DNA of 6,963 bases from JBDSTZ01 sp039927975. GTDB taxonomy: Bacteria; Pseudomonadota; Gammaproteobacteria; Burkholderiales; Burkholderiaceae_D. Shown piece after piece: positions 1 to 6,141 of this stretch. Under the pieces are notes generated by a model, which was given only the letters and a program-made list of their open reading frames with translations, was not told the DNA's origin and made no database searches. Position numbers and translations under genes: made by a program. The stretch lies in contig JBDSTZ010000642.1 in assembly GCA_039927975.1 (NCBI GenBank), positions 1 to 6,963 on the forward strand, in the 5' to 3' direction. The first letter of the stretch is position 1. The number at the start of each line of letters is the position of its first letter.

Positions 1-109
1 CGCTTCGGCGTCGCCCGCGGTCGGCTACTACGACAAGCACTACGCGCAGCAGAAGGAGTTGCTGGAGACGGCATTCTCGAAGCTCAAGGGCTTCATCCTG
101 ACGAAGTAG
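1..109 (+). CDS. sucA: 2-oxoglutarate dehydrogenase E1 component, C-terminal end (partial)
   Basis: Only the last 35 codons are present, in the frame starting at base 2 and ending at the TAG at 107-109. They read ASASPAVGYYDKHYAQQKEL and continue to a final FILTK. The ASASPAVGY stretch followed by a Gln/Lys-rich helix resembles the C-terminus of SucA/OdhA, the thiamine-diphosphate E1 subunit that decarboxylates 2-oxoglutarate and reductively succinylates the lipoyl arm of E2 in the cytoplasm. The catalytic and ThDP-binding regions lie outside the window. The assignment therefore rests on this short motif plus the complete E2 and E3 genes immediately downstream on the same strand, which is the usual sucA-sucB-lpdA order. 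The gene symbol odhA would be equally valid. Confidence 0.9.
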   Translation, partial: ASASPAVGYYDKHYAQQKELLETAFSKLKGFILTK

Positions 110-117
110 TCAAGGGC

Positions 118-136
118 GCTGCGCGAGTCGCGCAGC
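118..136 (+). other. short GC hairpin just after sucA
   Basis: A 7-bp stem GCTGCGC / GCGCAGC closes on the five-base loop GAGTC, nine bases after the sucA stop. No T-run follows, so it is not a typical intrinsic terminator. It could stabilise the 3' end of sucA mRNA, weaken read-through into sucB, or be chance in GC-rich DNA. Confidence 0.35.
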
Positions 137-159
137 TCCTGACCAAGTAAGTAAAAACA

Positions 160-203
160 GGCGCCCCGCTGCCGCTGCTCTCTGACAGCGCGGCGAGGGC
201 GCC
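160..203 (+). other. longer imperfect hairpin in the sucA-sucB spacer
   Basis: GGCGCCC at 160-166 pairs exactly with GGGCGCC at 197-203. Inside it, CGC (167-169) can pair with GCG (193-195), and CGCTG (173-177) with CAGCG (186-190). The structure ends 18 bases before the GGAG ribosome site of sucB. There is no T-run after it. It may be an mRNA processing or stability element between E1 and E2 coding regions. That role is inference from the fold alone. Confidence 0.4.
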
Positions 204-231
204 ACATTCAATACAAGATACGGAGTTTTAC

Positions 232-1488
232 ATGGCACAAATCGAAGTCAAGGTTCCCCAGCTGTCCGAGTCCGTCGCCGAAGCGACCCTGCTTGCCTGG
301 CACAAGAAAGTCGGCGACGCTGTCGCGCGCGACGAAAACATGATCGACATCGAGACCGACAAGGTGGTCCTTGAACTGCCGGCCCCTGGCGCTGGCGTGG
401 TCGTACAAGTCTTGAAGGCCGACGGCGCGACCGTCGTCGCCGGCGAAGTCATCGCCATCATCGATACCGAAGCATCGGCATCGGCCGGCGCTCCAGCAGC
501 AGCAGCAGTCGCACCAGCTGCTGCTCCAGCAGCGGCGCCTGCGGCGGCTTCTTCCTCCTCGAAAGCCGACGTCGCCATGCCGGCCGCCGCCAAGCTCCTG
601 GCCGACAATAACCTGAACGTGTCGCAAGTGGCAGGTTCCGGCAAGGATGGCCGCGTCACCAAGGGCGACGTCCTCGGCGCCGTCGCCGGTGGTGTCAAGC
701 CTGCCGCTCCGGCTCCGCTGGCCGCGCCCGCCGCACCGGCCAAACCGGCCCTGCAGCAGATCGCCGCGCCGTCCGTCAACCTGGGCGACCGTCCGGAAGA
801 ACGCGTGCCGATGAGCCGCCTGCGCGCCCGCATCGCCGAGCGCCTGGTGCAGTCGCAGTCGACCAACGCCATCCTGACCACCTTCAACGAAGTGAACATG
901 CAGCCGGTGATCGACCTGCGCAACAAGTTCAAGGACAAGTTCGAGAAAGAGCACGGCGTCAAGCTGGGCTTCATGTCCTTCTTCGTCAAGGCCGCCGTCG
1001 CCGCGCTCAAGAAGTACCCGATCATCAACGCTTCGGTCGACGGCAACGACATCGTCTACCACGGCTACTTCGACATCGGCATCGCGGTCGGTTCGCCACG
1101 CGGCCTGGTGGTGCCTATCCTGCGCAACGCCGACCAGATGTCGATCGCCGAGATCGAAAAGAAAATCGGCGAATTCGGCCAGAAGGCCAAGGAAGGCAAG
1201 CTGACCCTGGAAGACCTGACCGGCGGCACCTTCTCGATCTCCAACGGCGGCACCTTCGGCTCGATGCTGTCGACCCCGATCATCAACCCGCCGCAGTCGG
1301 CCATCCTGGGCGTGCACGCGACCAAGGACCGCGCCGTCGTCGAGAACGGCCAGATCGTGGTGCGTCCGATGAACTACCTGGCGATGTCTTACGACCACCG
1401 CATCATCGACGGCCGCGAAGCCGTTCTGGGCCTGGTCGCGATGAAGGACACGCTGGAAGATCCAGCGCGTCTGCTGCTCGACCTGTAA
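232..1488 (+). CDS. sucB: dihydrolipoyllysine-residue succinyltransferase, E2 of 2-oxoglutarate dehydrogenase
   Basis: Encodes a 418-residue E2 core protein, which transfers succinyl from the lipoyl arm to CoA in the cytoplasmic 2-oxoglutarate dehydrogenase complex. Residues 1-80 form the lipoyl domain, with the modified lysine expected at K44 in IETDKVVLELPA. A flexible Ala/Pro/Ser linker covers about 81-113. The peripheral-subunit-binding domain that holds E1/E3 spans about 115-150 (AAAKLLADNNLNVSQV, then GSGKDGRVTKGDVL). After a second Ala/Pro linker, the catalytic domain runs from about 185 to the end, with the active-site motif DHRIIDG containing H389 and D393. One lipoyl domain and the IETDKVVLE context favour SucB over pyruvate dehydrogenase AceF. 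The ATG at 232 follows GGAG (222-225) at a 6-base spacing. Length is near the 405 residues of E. coli SucB, the excess lying mainly in the linkers. The gene lies between sucA and, after one inserted gene, lpdA. The synonym odhB is common in this group. Confidence 0.97.
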   Translation: MAQIEVKVPQLSESVAEATLLAWHKKVGDAVARDENMIDIETDKVVLELPAPGAGVVVQVLKADGATVVAGEVIAIIDTEASASAGAPAAAAVAPAAAPAAAPAAASSSSKADVAMPAAAKLLADNNLNVSQVAGSGKDGRVTKGDVLGAVAGGVKPAAPAPLAAPAAPAKPALQQIAAPSVNLGDRPEERVPMSRLRARIAERLVQSQSTNAILTTFNEVNMQPVIDLRNKFKDKFEKEHGVKLGFMSFFVKAAVAALKKYPIINASVDGNDIVYHGYFDIGIAVGSPRGLVVPILRNADQMSIAEIEKKIGEFGQKAKEGKLTLEDLTGGTFSISNGGTFGSMLSTPIINPPQSAILGVHATKDRAVVENGQIVVRPMNYLAMSYDHRIIDGREAVLGLVAMKDTLEDPARLLLDL

Positions 1489-1490
1489 TG

Positions 1491-1543
1491 CGCTGACACG
1501 CGTGCCGGCGCCGGCCTGCGGCGCGTGCCGAGCGACTTTTTTT
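1491..1543 (+). terminator. intrinsic terminator or attenuator after sucB
   Basis: CGCT (1491-1494) pairs with AGCG (1531-1534), and CACGCG (1497-1502) with CGCGTG (1522-1527). Between them lies the palindrome GCCGGCGCCGGC (1504-1515). An alternative inner stem is GCGCCG (1508-1513) with CGGCGC (1519-1524). Seven T follow at 1537-1543. The layout is that of a Rho-independent terminator, but lpdA follows on the same strand, so partial termination within the operon is more likely than a true end. The ribosome site of the next gene begins directly after the T-run. Confidence 0.65.
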
Positions 1544-1557
1544 GAGAGGGTGTTCCA

Positions 1558-1896
1558 ATGAATGTCTCCGATGAAATCAAGCGTTTGCACGAACTGCACC
1601 AGGCCGGCGCACTGACCGACGCCGAATTCGAACAAGCCAAGGCCCGCGCCCTGGCCGGCGCGGTCAAGTTGGACAAGGACAGGCCATCATCGGCCGGCGA
1701 CGACTTCGTCAGCGAAATCAGCCGCCTGCGCCGTTCGCGCGGCGACCGCTGGTTGGGCGGCGTCTGCGGCGGCCTTGGCAAGGTGTCCGGCATCGATACC
1801 TGGATCTGGCGCCTGGTCTTCACGCTGTTTACGATCTGGTTCGGGATCGGCCTTTTGATCTATCTTCTGATGTGGATTTTTGTCCCGGAAGAATAA
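1558..1896 (+). CDS. small SHOCT and PspC domain membrane protein
   Basis: Encodes 112 residues. Residues 4-32 (EIKRLHELHQAGALTDAEFE and the following helix) match the SHOCT pattern, a short helical module often found at protein ends and thought to mediate oligomerisation. A charged linker follows. Residues 61-110 match a PspC domain: RGDRWLGGVCGGLGKVSGID, then a hydrophobic segment at about 86-108 rich in Leu, Ile, Phe and Trp, ending WIFVPEE. PspC proteins are inner-membrane proteins; the best-known one takes part in the phage-shock envelope-stress response, but many stand-alone PspC proteins have no assigned function, and no pspA or pspB is visible here. No signal peptide is evident and one transmembrane segment is predicted. 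The ATG follows GAGAGGG (1544-1550) at seven bases. The gene sits between E2 and E3 genes, 69 bp after sucB and 16 bp before lpdA, so it is probably co-transcribed with lpdA. Function unknown. Confidence 0.88.
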   Translation: MNVSDEIKRLHELHQAGALTDAEFEQAKARALAGAVKLDKDRPSSAGDDFVSEISRLRRSRGDRWLGGVCGGLGKVSGIDTWIWRLVFTLFTIWFGIGLLIYLLMWIFVPEE

Positions 1897-1912
1897 ACTA
1901 GGAATAACAAGA

Positions 1913-3346
1913 ATGAGCAAAACTACACAGTTCGACGTCGTCGTGATCGGCGCCGGCCCCGGCGGCTACATCGCCGCCATCCGCGCCGCCCAGCTGGGCT
2001 TTTCGGTGGCCTGCATCGACGAATGGGCCAACGCCAAGGGCGGTCCCGCACCTGGCGGCACCTGCACCAACGTCGGTTGCATCCCGTCGAAAGCGCTGCT
2101 GCAATCGTCCGAACACTTCGAACACGCCGGCCACAGCTTCGCCGAGCACGGCATCGACGTCGCCGGCCTCAAGCTGAACCTGGGCCAGATGTTGAAGCGC
2201 AAGGACACCGTCGTCAAACAGAACAACGACGGCATCCTGTACCTGTTCAAGAAAAACAAGGTCAGCTTCTTCCACGGCCGCGGCGCCTTTGCCGGCGCCG
2301 CTGAAGGCGGCTACAGCATCAGCGTCACCGGCGCCAATGCCGAGACCCTGACGGCCAAGCACGTCATCGTCGCCACCGGCTCGAACGCGCGTTCGCTGCC
2401 AGGCGCGCCGTTCGACGAAAAACTGATCCTGTCGAACACCGGCGCACTGGCGATCGACGCCGTGCCGGCCAAGCTGGGCGTGATCGGCGCCGGCGTGATC
2501 GGCCTTGAAATGGGCAGCGTGTGGCGCCGCCTTGGCGCCGAGGTGACGGTGCTCGAAGGCTTGCCAGTGTTCCTCGGCGCGGTCGACGAGCAGATCGCCA
2601 AGGAAGCGCACAAGATGTTCGTCAAGCAGGGCCTGTCGATCAACCTCGGTTGCAAGATCGGCGAGATCGTCAACGACGGCAAGAAGGTCACGGTCAACTA
2701 TCTTGACGCCGCCGGCGCCTCGCAGCAGGGCGTGTTCGACAAGCTGATCATCTCGATCGGCCGCGTGCCGAACACCACCGGCCTGGGCGCCGATGCGGTC
2801 GGCCTCAAGCTCGACGAGCGCGGCTTTGTCGCCGTCAATGACGACTGCCAGACCAACCTGCCGAACGTGTGGGCGGTGGGCGACGTGGTGCGCGGCCCGA
2901 TGCTGGCGCACAAAGCGGAAGAAGAGGGCGTCGCGGTGGCCGAGCGTATCGCCGGCCAGCATGGCCACGTCAACTTCAACACCGTGCCGTGGGTGATCTA
3001 CACCTCGCCGGAAATCGCCTGGGTCGGTCAGACCGAGCAGCAGTTGAAAGCTGCCGGCGTGGCCTACAAGGCCGGCACCTTCCCGTTCCTGGCGAACGGC
3101 CGCGCACGCGCGCTGGGCGACACCTCGGGCATGGTCAAGTTCCTCGCCGATGCGACGACCGATGAAATCCTCGGCGTGCACATCGTCGGACCGATGGCCT
3201 CCGAGCTGATTTCCGAAGCCGTCGTGGCGATGGAATTCCGCGCTTCGTCGGAAGACATCGCGCGCATCTGCCACGCCCACCCGTCGCTGTCGGAAGCGAC
3301 CAAGGAAGCCGCGCTCGCGATCGACAAGCGTTCGCTCAACTTCTGA
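1913..3346 (+). CDS. lpdA: dihydrolipoyl dehydrogenase, E3 component
   Basis: Encodes a 477-residue FAD flavoenzyme that reoxidises dihydrolipoyl groups on E2 with NAD+ as acceptor. The FAD-binding motif GAGPGG is at 13-18. The redox-active disulfide is C51/C56 in GGTCTNVGCIPSK. The NAD-binding motif GAGVIG is at 192-197, and the second FAD contact motif WAVGD ends at D324. The C-terminal dimerisation domain carries the catalytic His-Glu pair H456 and E461 in HPSLSE. Length matches the family (474 in E. coli). The ATG at 1913 was chosen because AGGA (1900-1903) lies nine bases upstream and MSKTTQFDVVVIG is a normal N-terminus; the reading frame also extends to a TTG at 1880, which would overlap the previous gene and add 11 residues of no family likeness. 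Position after sucB suggests service to 2-oxoglutarate dehydrogenase, although E3 can be shared with other complexes. Confidence 0.97.
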   Translation: MSKTTQFDVVVIGAGPGGYIAAIRAAQLGFSVACIDEWANAKGGPAPGGTCTNVGCIPSKALLQSSEHFEHAGHSFAEHGIDVAGLKLNLGQMLKRKDTVVKQNNDGILYLFKKNKVSFFHGRGAFAGAAEGGYSISVTGANAETLTAKHVIVATGSNARSLPGAPFDEKLILSNTGALAIDAVPAKLGVIGAGVIGLEMGSVWRRLGAEVTVLEGLPVFLGAVDEQIAKEAHKMFVKQGLSINLGCKIGEIVNDGKKVTVNYLDAAGASQQGVFDKLIISIGRVPNTTGLGADAVGLKLDERGFVAVNDDCQTNLPNVWAVGDVVRGPMLAHKAEEEGVAVAERIAGQHGHVNFNTVPWVIYTSPEIAWVGQTEQQLKAAGVAYKAGTFPFLANGRARALGDTSGMVKFLADATTDEILGVHIVGPMASELISEAVVAMEFRASSEDIARICHAHPSLSEATKEAALAIDKRSLNF

Positions 3347-3366
3347 TCGGCAGTACCCCGATGAGG

Positions 3367-3410
3367 ATGCGTGGACCGGCCCTGTGGCGGGTCCGCGCAT
3401 TTTTGTCTTT
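3367..3410 (+). terminator. intrinsic terminator after lpdA
   Basis: TGCGTGGACC (3368-3377) pairs with GGTCCGCGCA (3390-3399) through ten pairs including one G-T wobble, and A3367-T3400 can extend it. GCC (3379-3381... inner stem) and GGC (3386-3388) continue the helix past a G/G mismatch, with the loop CTGT. Five T follow (3400-3404), then GTCTTTT. This is a strong Rho-independent terminator, 20 bases after the lpdA stop, and marks the end of the suc operon. It ends 21 bases before the zapE start. Confidence 0.88.
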
Positions 3411-3431
3411 TACGTCTGGTTTGTCTTCCCC

Positions 3432-4529
3432 ATGAATGTACAAGAGTTCTATCAGCACGCGCTCGACGAGCGTGGGTTCAGCGCCGACGACGCCCAGCGC
3501 CGCGCGGTCGAGCGTCTGCAGCGCGCCTACGAGGAGTGGGTCTACTTCAAGGGCCAGCGCTCGTCGAGCTTCAAGCGCCTGATCAACCGCCCCCAAGTGC
3601 CGCGCGGCGTCTACTTGTGGGGCGGGGTCGGGCGCGGCAAGTCGTTTTTGATGGACAGTTTTTATTCGGTGGTGCCGCTGGTGCGCAAGACGCGCCTGCA
3701 CTTCCATGAATTCATGCGCGCGGTGCACCGCGAACTCGATGAACTCAAGGGCGTGGCCGATCCGCTCGACGAGGTCGCGCGCCGCATCGCCAAGAAGTAC
3801 CGCCTGATCTGCTTCGACGAATTCCACGTCTCCGACATCGCCGACGCCATGATCCTGTACAACCTGCTGTCGGCCCTGTTCGACAACGGCGTGTCCTTCA
3901 TCATGACCTCGAACTACGATCCGGACCTGCTCTACCCGGAAGGCCTGCACCGCGACCGCATGCTGCCGACCATCGCCCTGCTCAAGGAAAAGCTCGACGT
4001 CATGAACGTCGACGCCGGCGTCGACTACCGCAAGCGCGCGCTCGAACAGGTCGACAGCTACTACACGCCGCTGTCGGCCAGCGCCGACGCCGCCCTGCGC
4101 GCGGCCTACGCGAAGATCGCCGAGACCGCCGACGAAGACCCGCGCATCCGCATCGAGGCGCGTGAAATCCGCGCCCTGCGGCGCGCCGGCGGCATCATCT
4201 GGTTCGACTTCGCCACCCTGTGCGGCGGACCGCGCTCGCAAAACGACTACCTCGAAATCGCCAGCCGCTTCCACACCGTGGTGCTGTCGGGCGTGCCGGT
4301 GATGTCGGCCGGCCAGTCGTCCGAGGCGCGCCGCTTCACCTGGCTGATCGACGTGTTCTACGACCACAAGGTCAAGCTCTTGATGTCGGCCGAGGCGCCG
4401 CCCGAACAGCTCTACATGCAAGGCATGCTGGCCAACGAGTTCCATCGCACCGTCTCGCGTATCATAGAGATGCAGTCGCGCGAATACATGGAAAGCGAAC
4501 GGCGCGGCGTGGCCGACGCGATTGCCTGA
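3432..4529 (+). CDS. zapE: ZapE, AFG1-family AAA ATPase linked to cell division
   Basis: Encodes a 365-residue AFG1-like P-loop ATPase (E. coli ZapE: 375 residues). ZapE acts at the Z-ring during constriction and is reported to affect FtsZ in an ATP-dependent way; mitochondrial relatives handle respiratory-chain proteins. Walker A is GGVGRGKS at 64-71 with K70. Walker B is LICFDEF at 125-131 with D129 and E130. The sensor-1 region is FIMTSNYDP with N161. The family stretch HFHEFMRAVH (90-99) and GLHRDRMLP downstream are typical. No transmembrane segment is seen. ATG 3432 is preferred because MNVQEFYQHAL is a typical N-terminus. The frame also extends to a GTG at 3384, but that codon lies inside the lpdA terminator hairpin. 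No convincing Shine-Dalgarno sequence precedes 3432 (TTTGTCTTCCCC). A short promoter may lie in the lpdA terminator region, or expression may depend on read-through; none was clear. Confidence 0.95.
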   Translation: MNVQEFYQHALDERGFSADDAQRRAVERLQRAYEEWVYFKGQRSSSFKRLINRPQVPRGVYLWGGVGRGKSFLMDSFYSVVPLVRKTRLHFHEFMRAVHRELDELKGVADPLDEVARRIAKKYRLICFDEFHVSDIADAMILYNLLSALFDNGVSFIMTSNYDPDLLYPEGLHRDRMLPTIALLKEKLDVMNVDAGVDYRKRALEQVDSYYTPLSASADAALRAAYAKIAETADEDPRIRIEAREIRALRRAGGIIWFDFATLCGGPRSQNDYLEIASRFHTVVLSGVPVMSAGQSSEARRFTWLIDVFYDHKVKLLMSAEAPPEQLYMQGMLANEFHRTVSRIIEMQSREYMESERRGVADAIA

Positions 4530-4549
4530 ACCGATCAAGGATAACCACG

Positions 4550-5284
4550 ATGGCTGACCGCTTCCCCTTTTCCAGGCCGCTGGCCGCGCTGACCCTGGCG
4601 CTCGGCCTGGCCGCCTGCGCCGGCCCGCCGCGCAGCGCGCCGACCCCGCCACCGCCGCCGACCACCAGCGACGCCGAGGCCCAGCGGCACCTCGACGACG
4701 CCGCCAGGGAACGCGCCGCCGTCGAGGCGACCTACGCGCGCGCCGAGCAGTTTTGCTACGCCCGCTTCTTTGTCACCAAGTGCCTCGATGCGGCCAAGGA
4801 ACAGCGCCGCGTCGCGCTGGTGCGGCTGCGCGATATCGAGGTCGAGGCCGAACTCTTCCAGCGCCGCGCCAAGCTGGCCGAGCGCGAACGCGCCAACGCC
4901 GAGGCCGAGAAGGCCGCCGCCATCGAGGATGCGCGGCGCGCCGCCGAACCGCACCAGCCCTCGCCCGAGGCGGCCAACGCGGCGGCGCGGAAGAAGCCGG
5001 CCGGCACCGACCGCGCCGCTGCCGGTGCGGCCAGGCTCAAGCAGGCCGAGGCGCGCCAGCAGGCCGATGCACCACGCCGCGCGGCCAACGTCGCCGCCAC
5101 CGAAAAGCGCCGTGCCGAGTCGCTTGAACGCCAGCGCGAGATCGAAGAAAAGAAAAAGGAAAAGCAGGAAAAGTTGCTGGAGAAGCAGCAGCAAGAGCAG
5201 CAAGAAAAACTGCGGAAAGAGAAACTGCTGAAAGAGAAACAGCAGAAAGACGGGCAGGGCGCCGCGTCGACGGCGGCGAAGTAG
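4550..5284 (+). CDS. putative coiled-coil lipoprotein, function unknown
   Basis: Encodes 244 residues. The N-terminus has basic residues, a hydrophobic core (LAALTLALGLAAC) and a lipobox LAAC, predicting signal peptidase II cleavage and lipid attachment at C23. Ala at the next position, not Asp, fits outer-membrane sorting. A Pro-rich spacer (26-37) leads into a helical region that includes a two-cysteine motif, C69 and C78 in FCYARFFVTKCLDAAKEQRR. From about 90 to 235 the chain is Ala/Glu/Arg/Lys/Gln-rich and should form a long coiled coil. Its last part (about 197-233) is almost wholly Lys, Glu, Gln and Leu, with a five-residue repeat of the form KLRKE-KLLKE. I recall similar Cys-containing proteins in Burkholderiales but know no assigned function. 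AAGGA (4537-4541) precedes the ATG by eight bases. It starts 20 bp after zapE, so co-transcription is likely. A longer in-frame start inside zapE at 4220 was rejected. Confidence 0.85.
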   Translation: MADRFPFSRPLAALTLALGLAACAGPPRSAPTPPPPPTTSDAEAQRHLDDAARERAAVEATYARAEQFCYARFFVTKCLDAAKEQRRVALVRLRDIEVEAELFQRRAKLAERERANAEAEKAAAIEDARRAAEPHQPSPEAANAAARKKPAGTDRAAAGAARLKQAEARQQADAPRRAANVAATEKRRAESLERQREIEEKKKEKQEKLLEKQQQEQQEKLRKEKLLKEKQQKDGQGAASTAAK

Positions 5285-5307
5285 CCGGCGCGGCCCGCCG
5301 CGCCGGC
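5284..5307. terminator. perfect GC hairpin between convergent genes
   Basis: GCCGGCGCGG (5284-5293) pairs perfectly with CCGCGCCGGC (5298-5307) around a four-base CCCG loop. The first base is the last base of the lipoprotein stop codon, and the phosphatase stop lies seven bases past the other end. No T-run follows on either strand, so it is not a canonical intrinsic terminator. Its position between two converging genes suggests a shared 3'-end block or stability structure used from both directions. Confidence 0.55.
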
Positions 5308-5313
5308 CCGCTG

Positions 5314-6120
5314 TCAGACCGCCCGACCCATTTTCTGCACCGTGTAGTTCGGCACTTCCTTGGGTGGCTTGACCAGGCGGATGATCGCCATCGAGCAATT
5401 ATCGCCCTTGCCCTGGGCCCGTTCGGCGGCCTTGGCGATCAGGCGCTGGGCCGCTTCGCGCGGGGTGTTCTTGTTGGTCACCGCGCCCAGTTCGCTGTCG
5501 GTGAAGAAATGCCACAGTCCGTCCGAGCACAGCAGGAAGGTGTCGCCGCCGCGCAGTTCGGCGACGCTGCCGACCTCGACGAACGGTTCCTTGCGGCTGT
5601 TGCCCAGCACATTGACCAGCAACTTGGAATGGCGGTGGTTCTTGGCCGCCTCGGGCGGCACCACCTCGGTGGCGACCAGATGCTCGACGTAGGCGGCGTC
5701 GCCGGTGCGGCTGATGCACTCGCCCTTGTGGAAACGGTACAGCCGCGATTCGCCGACGTGGGCCCACACCGCCTGACCCTGCGGGGTGAGGATCAGGCCG
5801 ACGAAGCTGCTGTGCGGCTCGCTGCCGGTGGCCACGCCGTTCATCTTGATGACCAGGTGGGTTTCATGGACGATGTCGCGCAGCAGTTGTTCGAGCCGCT
5901 CGATGGTGGGATTGTCGCCCGGTTTGAATTCGTCGAACAATTGCTTGGACGTGTGCAGCACCTGCTCGGAGCCGGCCGCATTGCCGGCGATGCCCTCGGC
6001 CAACACGGCCAGCACGTAGCCGGGTGCCCGCGCGCCGTTGTAGAGGGCGGTGCGGTCGGTTTGCTGGGGACGGTTACCGATGTGTTGCGCGGTGCCCGCT
6101 TCGAGCTTGTATGAATTCAT
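5314..6120 (-). CDS. PP2C-family Ser/Thr protein phosphatase-like protein with altered motifs
   Basis: Encodes a 268-residue soluble protein covering a full single PP2C domain; no signal peptide or membrane segment is seen. Family motifs in order are: GNRPQQTDR (D22) in place of the usual R..NED, VLAEGIAG (41-46 AEGIAG) in place of ADGMGG, HVGESRLYRF (121-130) in place of VGDSR, VLGNS (171-175) near the ALG motif, LLCSDGLW with D200, and KGDNCSMAI with D240. In canonical enzymes the Asp of the first two motifs, and those matching D200 and D240, bind the catalytic Mn/Mg ions. Here D22, D200 and D240 remain, but the DGMGG aspartate is Glu (E42). Members of this family dephosphorylate Ser/Thr on regulatory proteins, but no partner kinase is in the window. 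The ATG at 6120 has no strong ribosome site; the leader has only GAAAG followed by CCCCAAAAGTTT. It converges on the lipoprotein gene and diverges from ydcH. Activity is uncertain. Confidence 0.88.
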   Translation of the reverse strand: MNSYKLEAGTAQHIGNRPQQTDRTALYNGARAPGYVLAVLAEGIAGNAAGSEQVLHTSKQLFDEFKPGDNPTIERLEQLLRDIVHETHLVIKMNGVATGSEPHSSFVGLILTPQGQAVWAHVGESRLYRFHKGECISRTGDAAYVEHLVATEVVPPEAAKNHRHSKLLVNVLGNSRKEPFVEVGSVAELRGGDTFLLCSDGLWHFFTDSELGAVTNKNTPREAAQRLIAKAAERAQGKGDNCSMAIIRLVKPPKEVPNYTVQKMGRAV

Positions 6121-6141
6121 AAACTTTTGGGGCTTTCAGTT

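Noticed and set aside
488..550. GCN/CAG-like repeats in sucB
   Set aside because: They encode the normal Ala/Pro linker between lipoyl and binding domains and are not an independent repeat element.
208..1635. 475-codon open frame on the minus strand opposite sucB
   Set aside because: Lies fully antisense to a certain gene; composition is rich in Arg, Gly, Asp and His as expected of a GC-rich shadow frame, and shows no recognisable motif.
1880..1912. TTG start giving lpdA 11 extra residues
   Set aside because: Overlaps the end of the PspC gene, lacks a ribosome site and gives an N-terminus unlike the family; ATG 1913 has AGGA upstream.
1898..3400. 500-codon open frame on the minus strand opposite lpdA
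   Set aside because: Antisense to lpdA with every key motif of lpdA in the plus frame; the product has only low-complexity Asp/His/Val/Ala runs.
4220..4549. In-frame upstream extension of the lipoprotein gene into zapE
   Set aside because: The added residues are Arg-rich out-of-frame zapE sequence, and would bury the signal peptide and lipobox; ATG 4550 has a good ribosome site.
3336..4652. 438-codon open frame on the minus strand opposite zapE
   Set aside because: Shadow of the codon bias in zapE; spans a terminator and an intergenic gap and has no domain features.
4535..5398. 287-codon minus-strand frame opposite the lipoprotein, with Leu/Phe-rich runs
   Set aside because: Its hydrophobic runs are the complement of Lys/Glu/Gln codons in the coiled coil; it crosses the convergent hairpin and overlaps the phosphatase end.
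5509..6114. 201-codon plus-strand frame opposite the phosphatase gene
   Set aside because: Antisense shadow of a gene whose PP2C motifs are clear on the minus strand.
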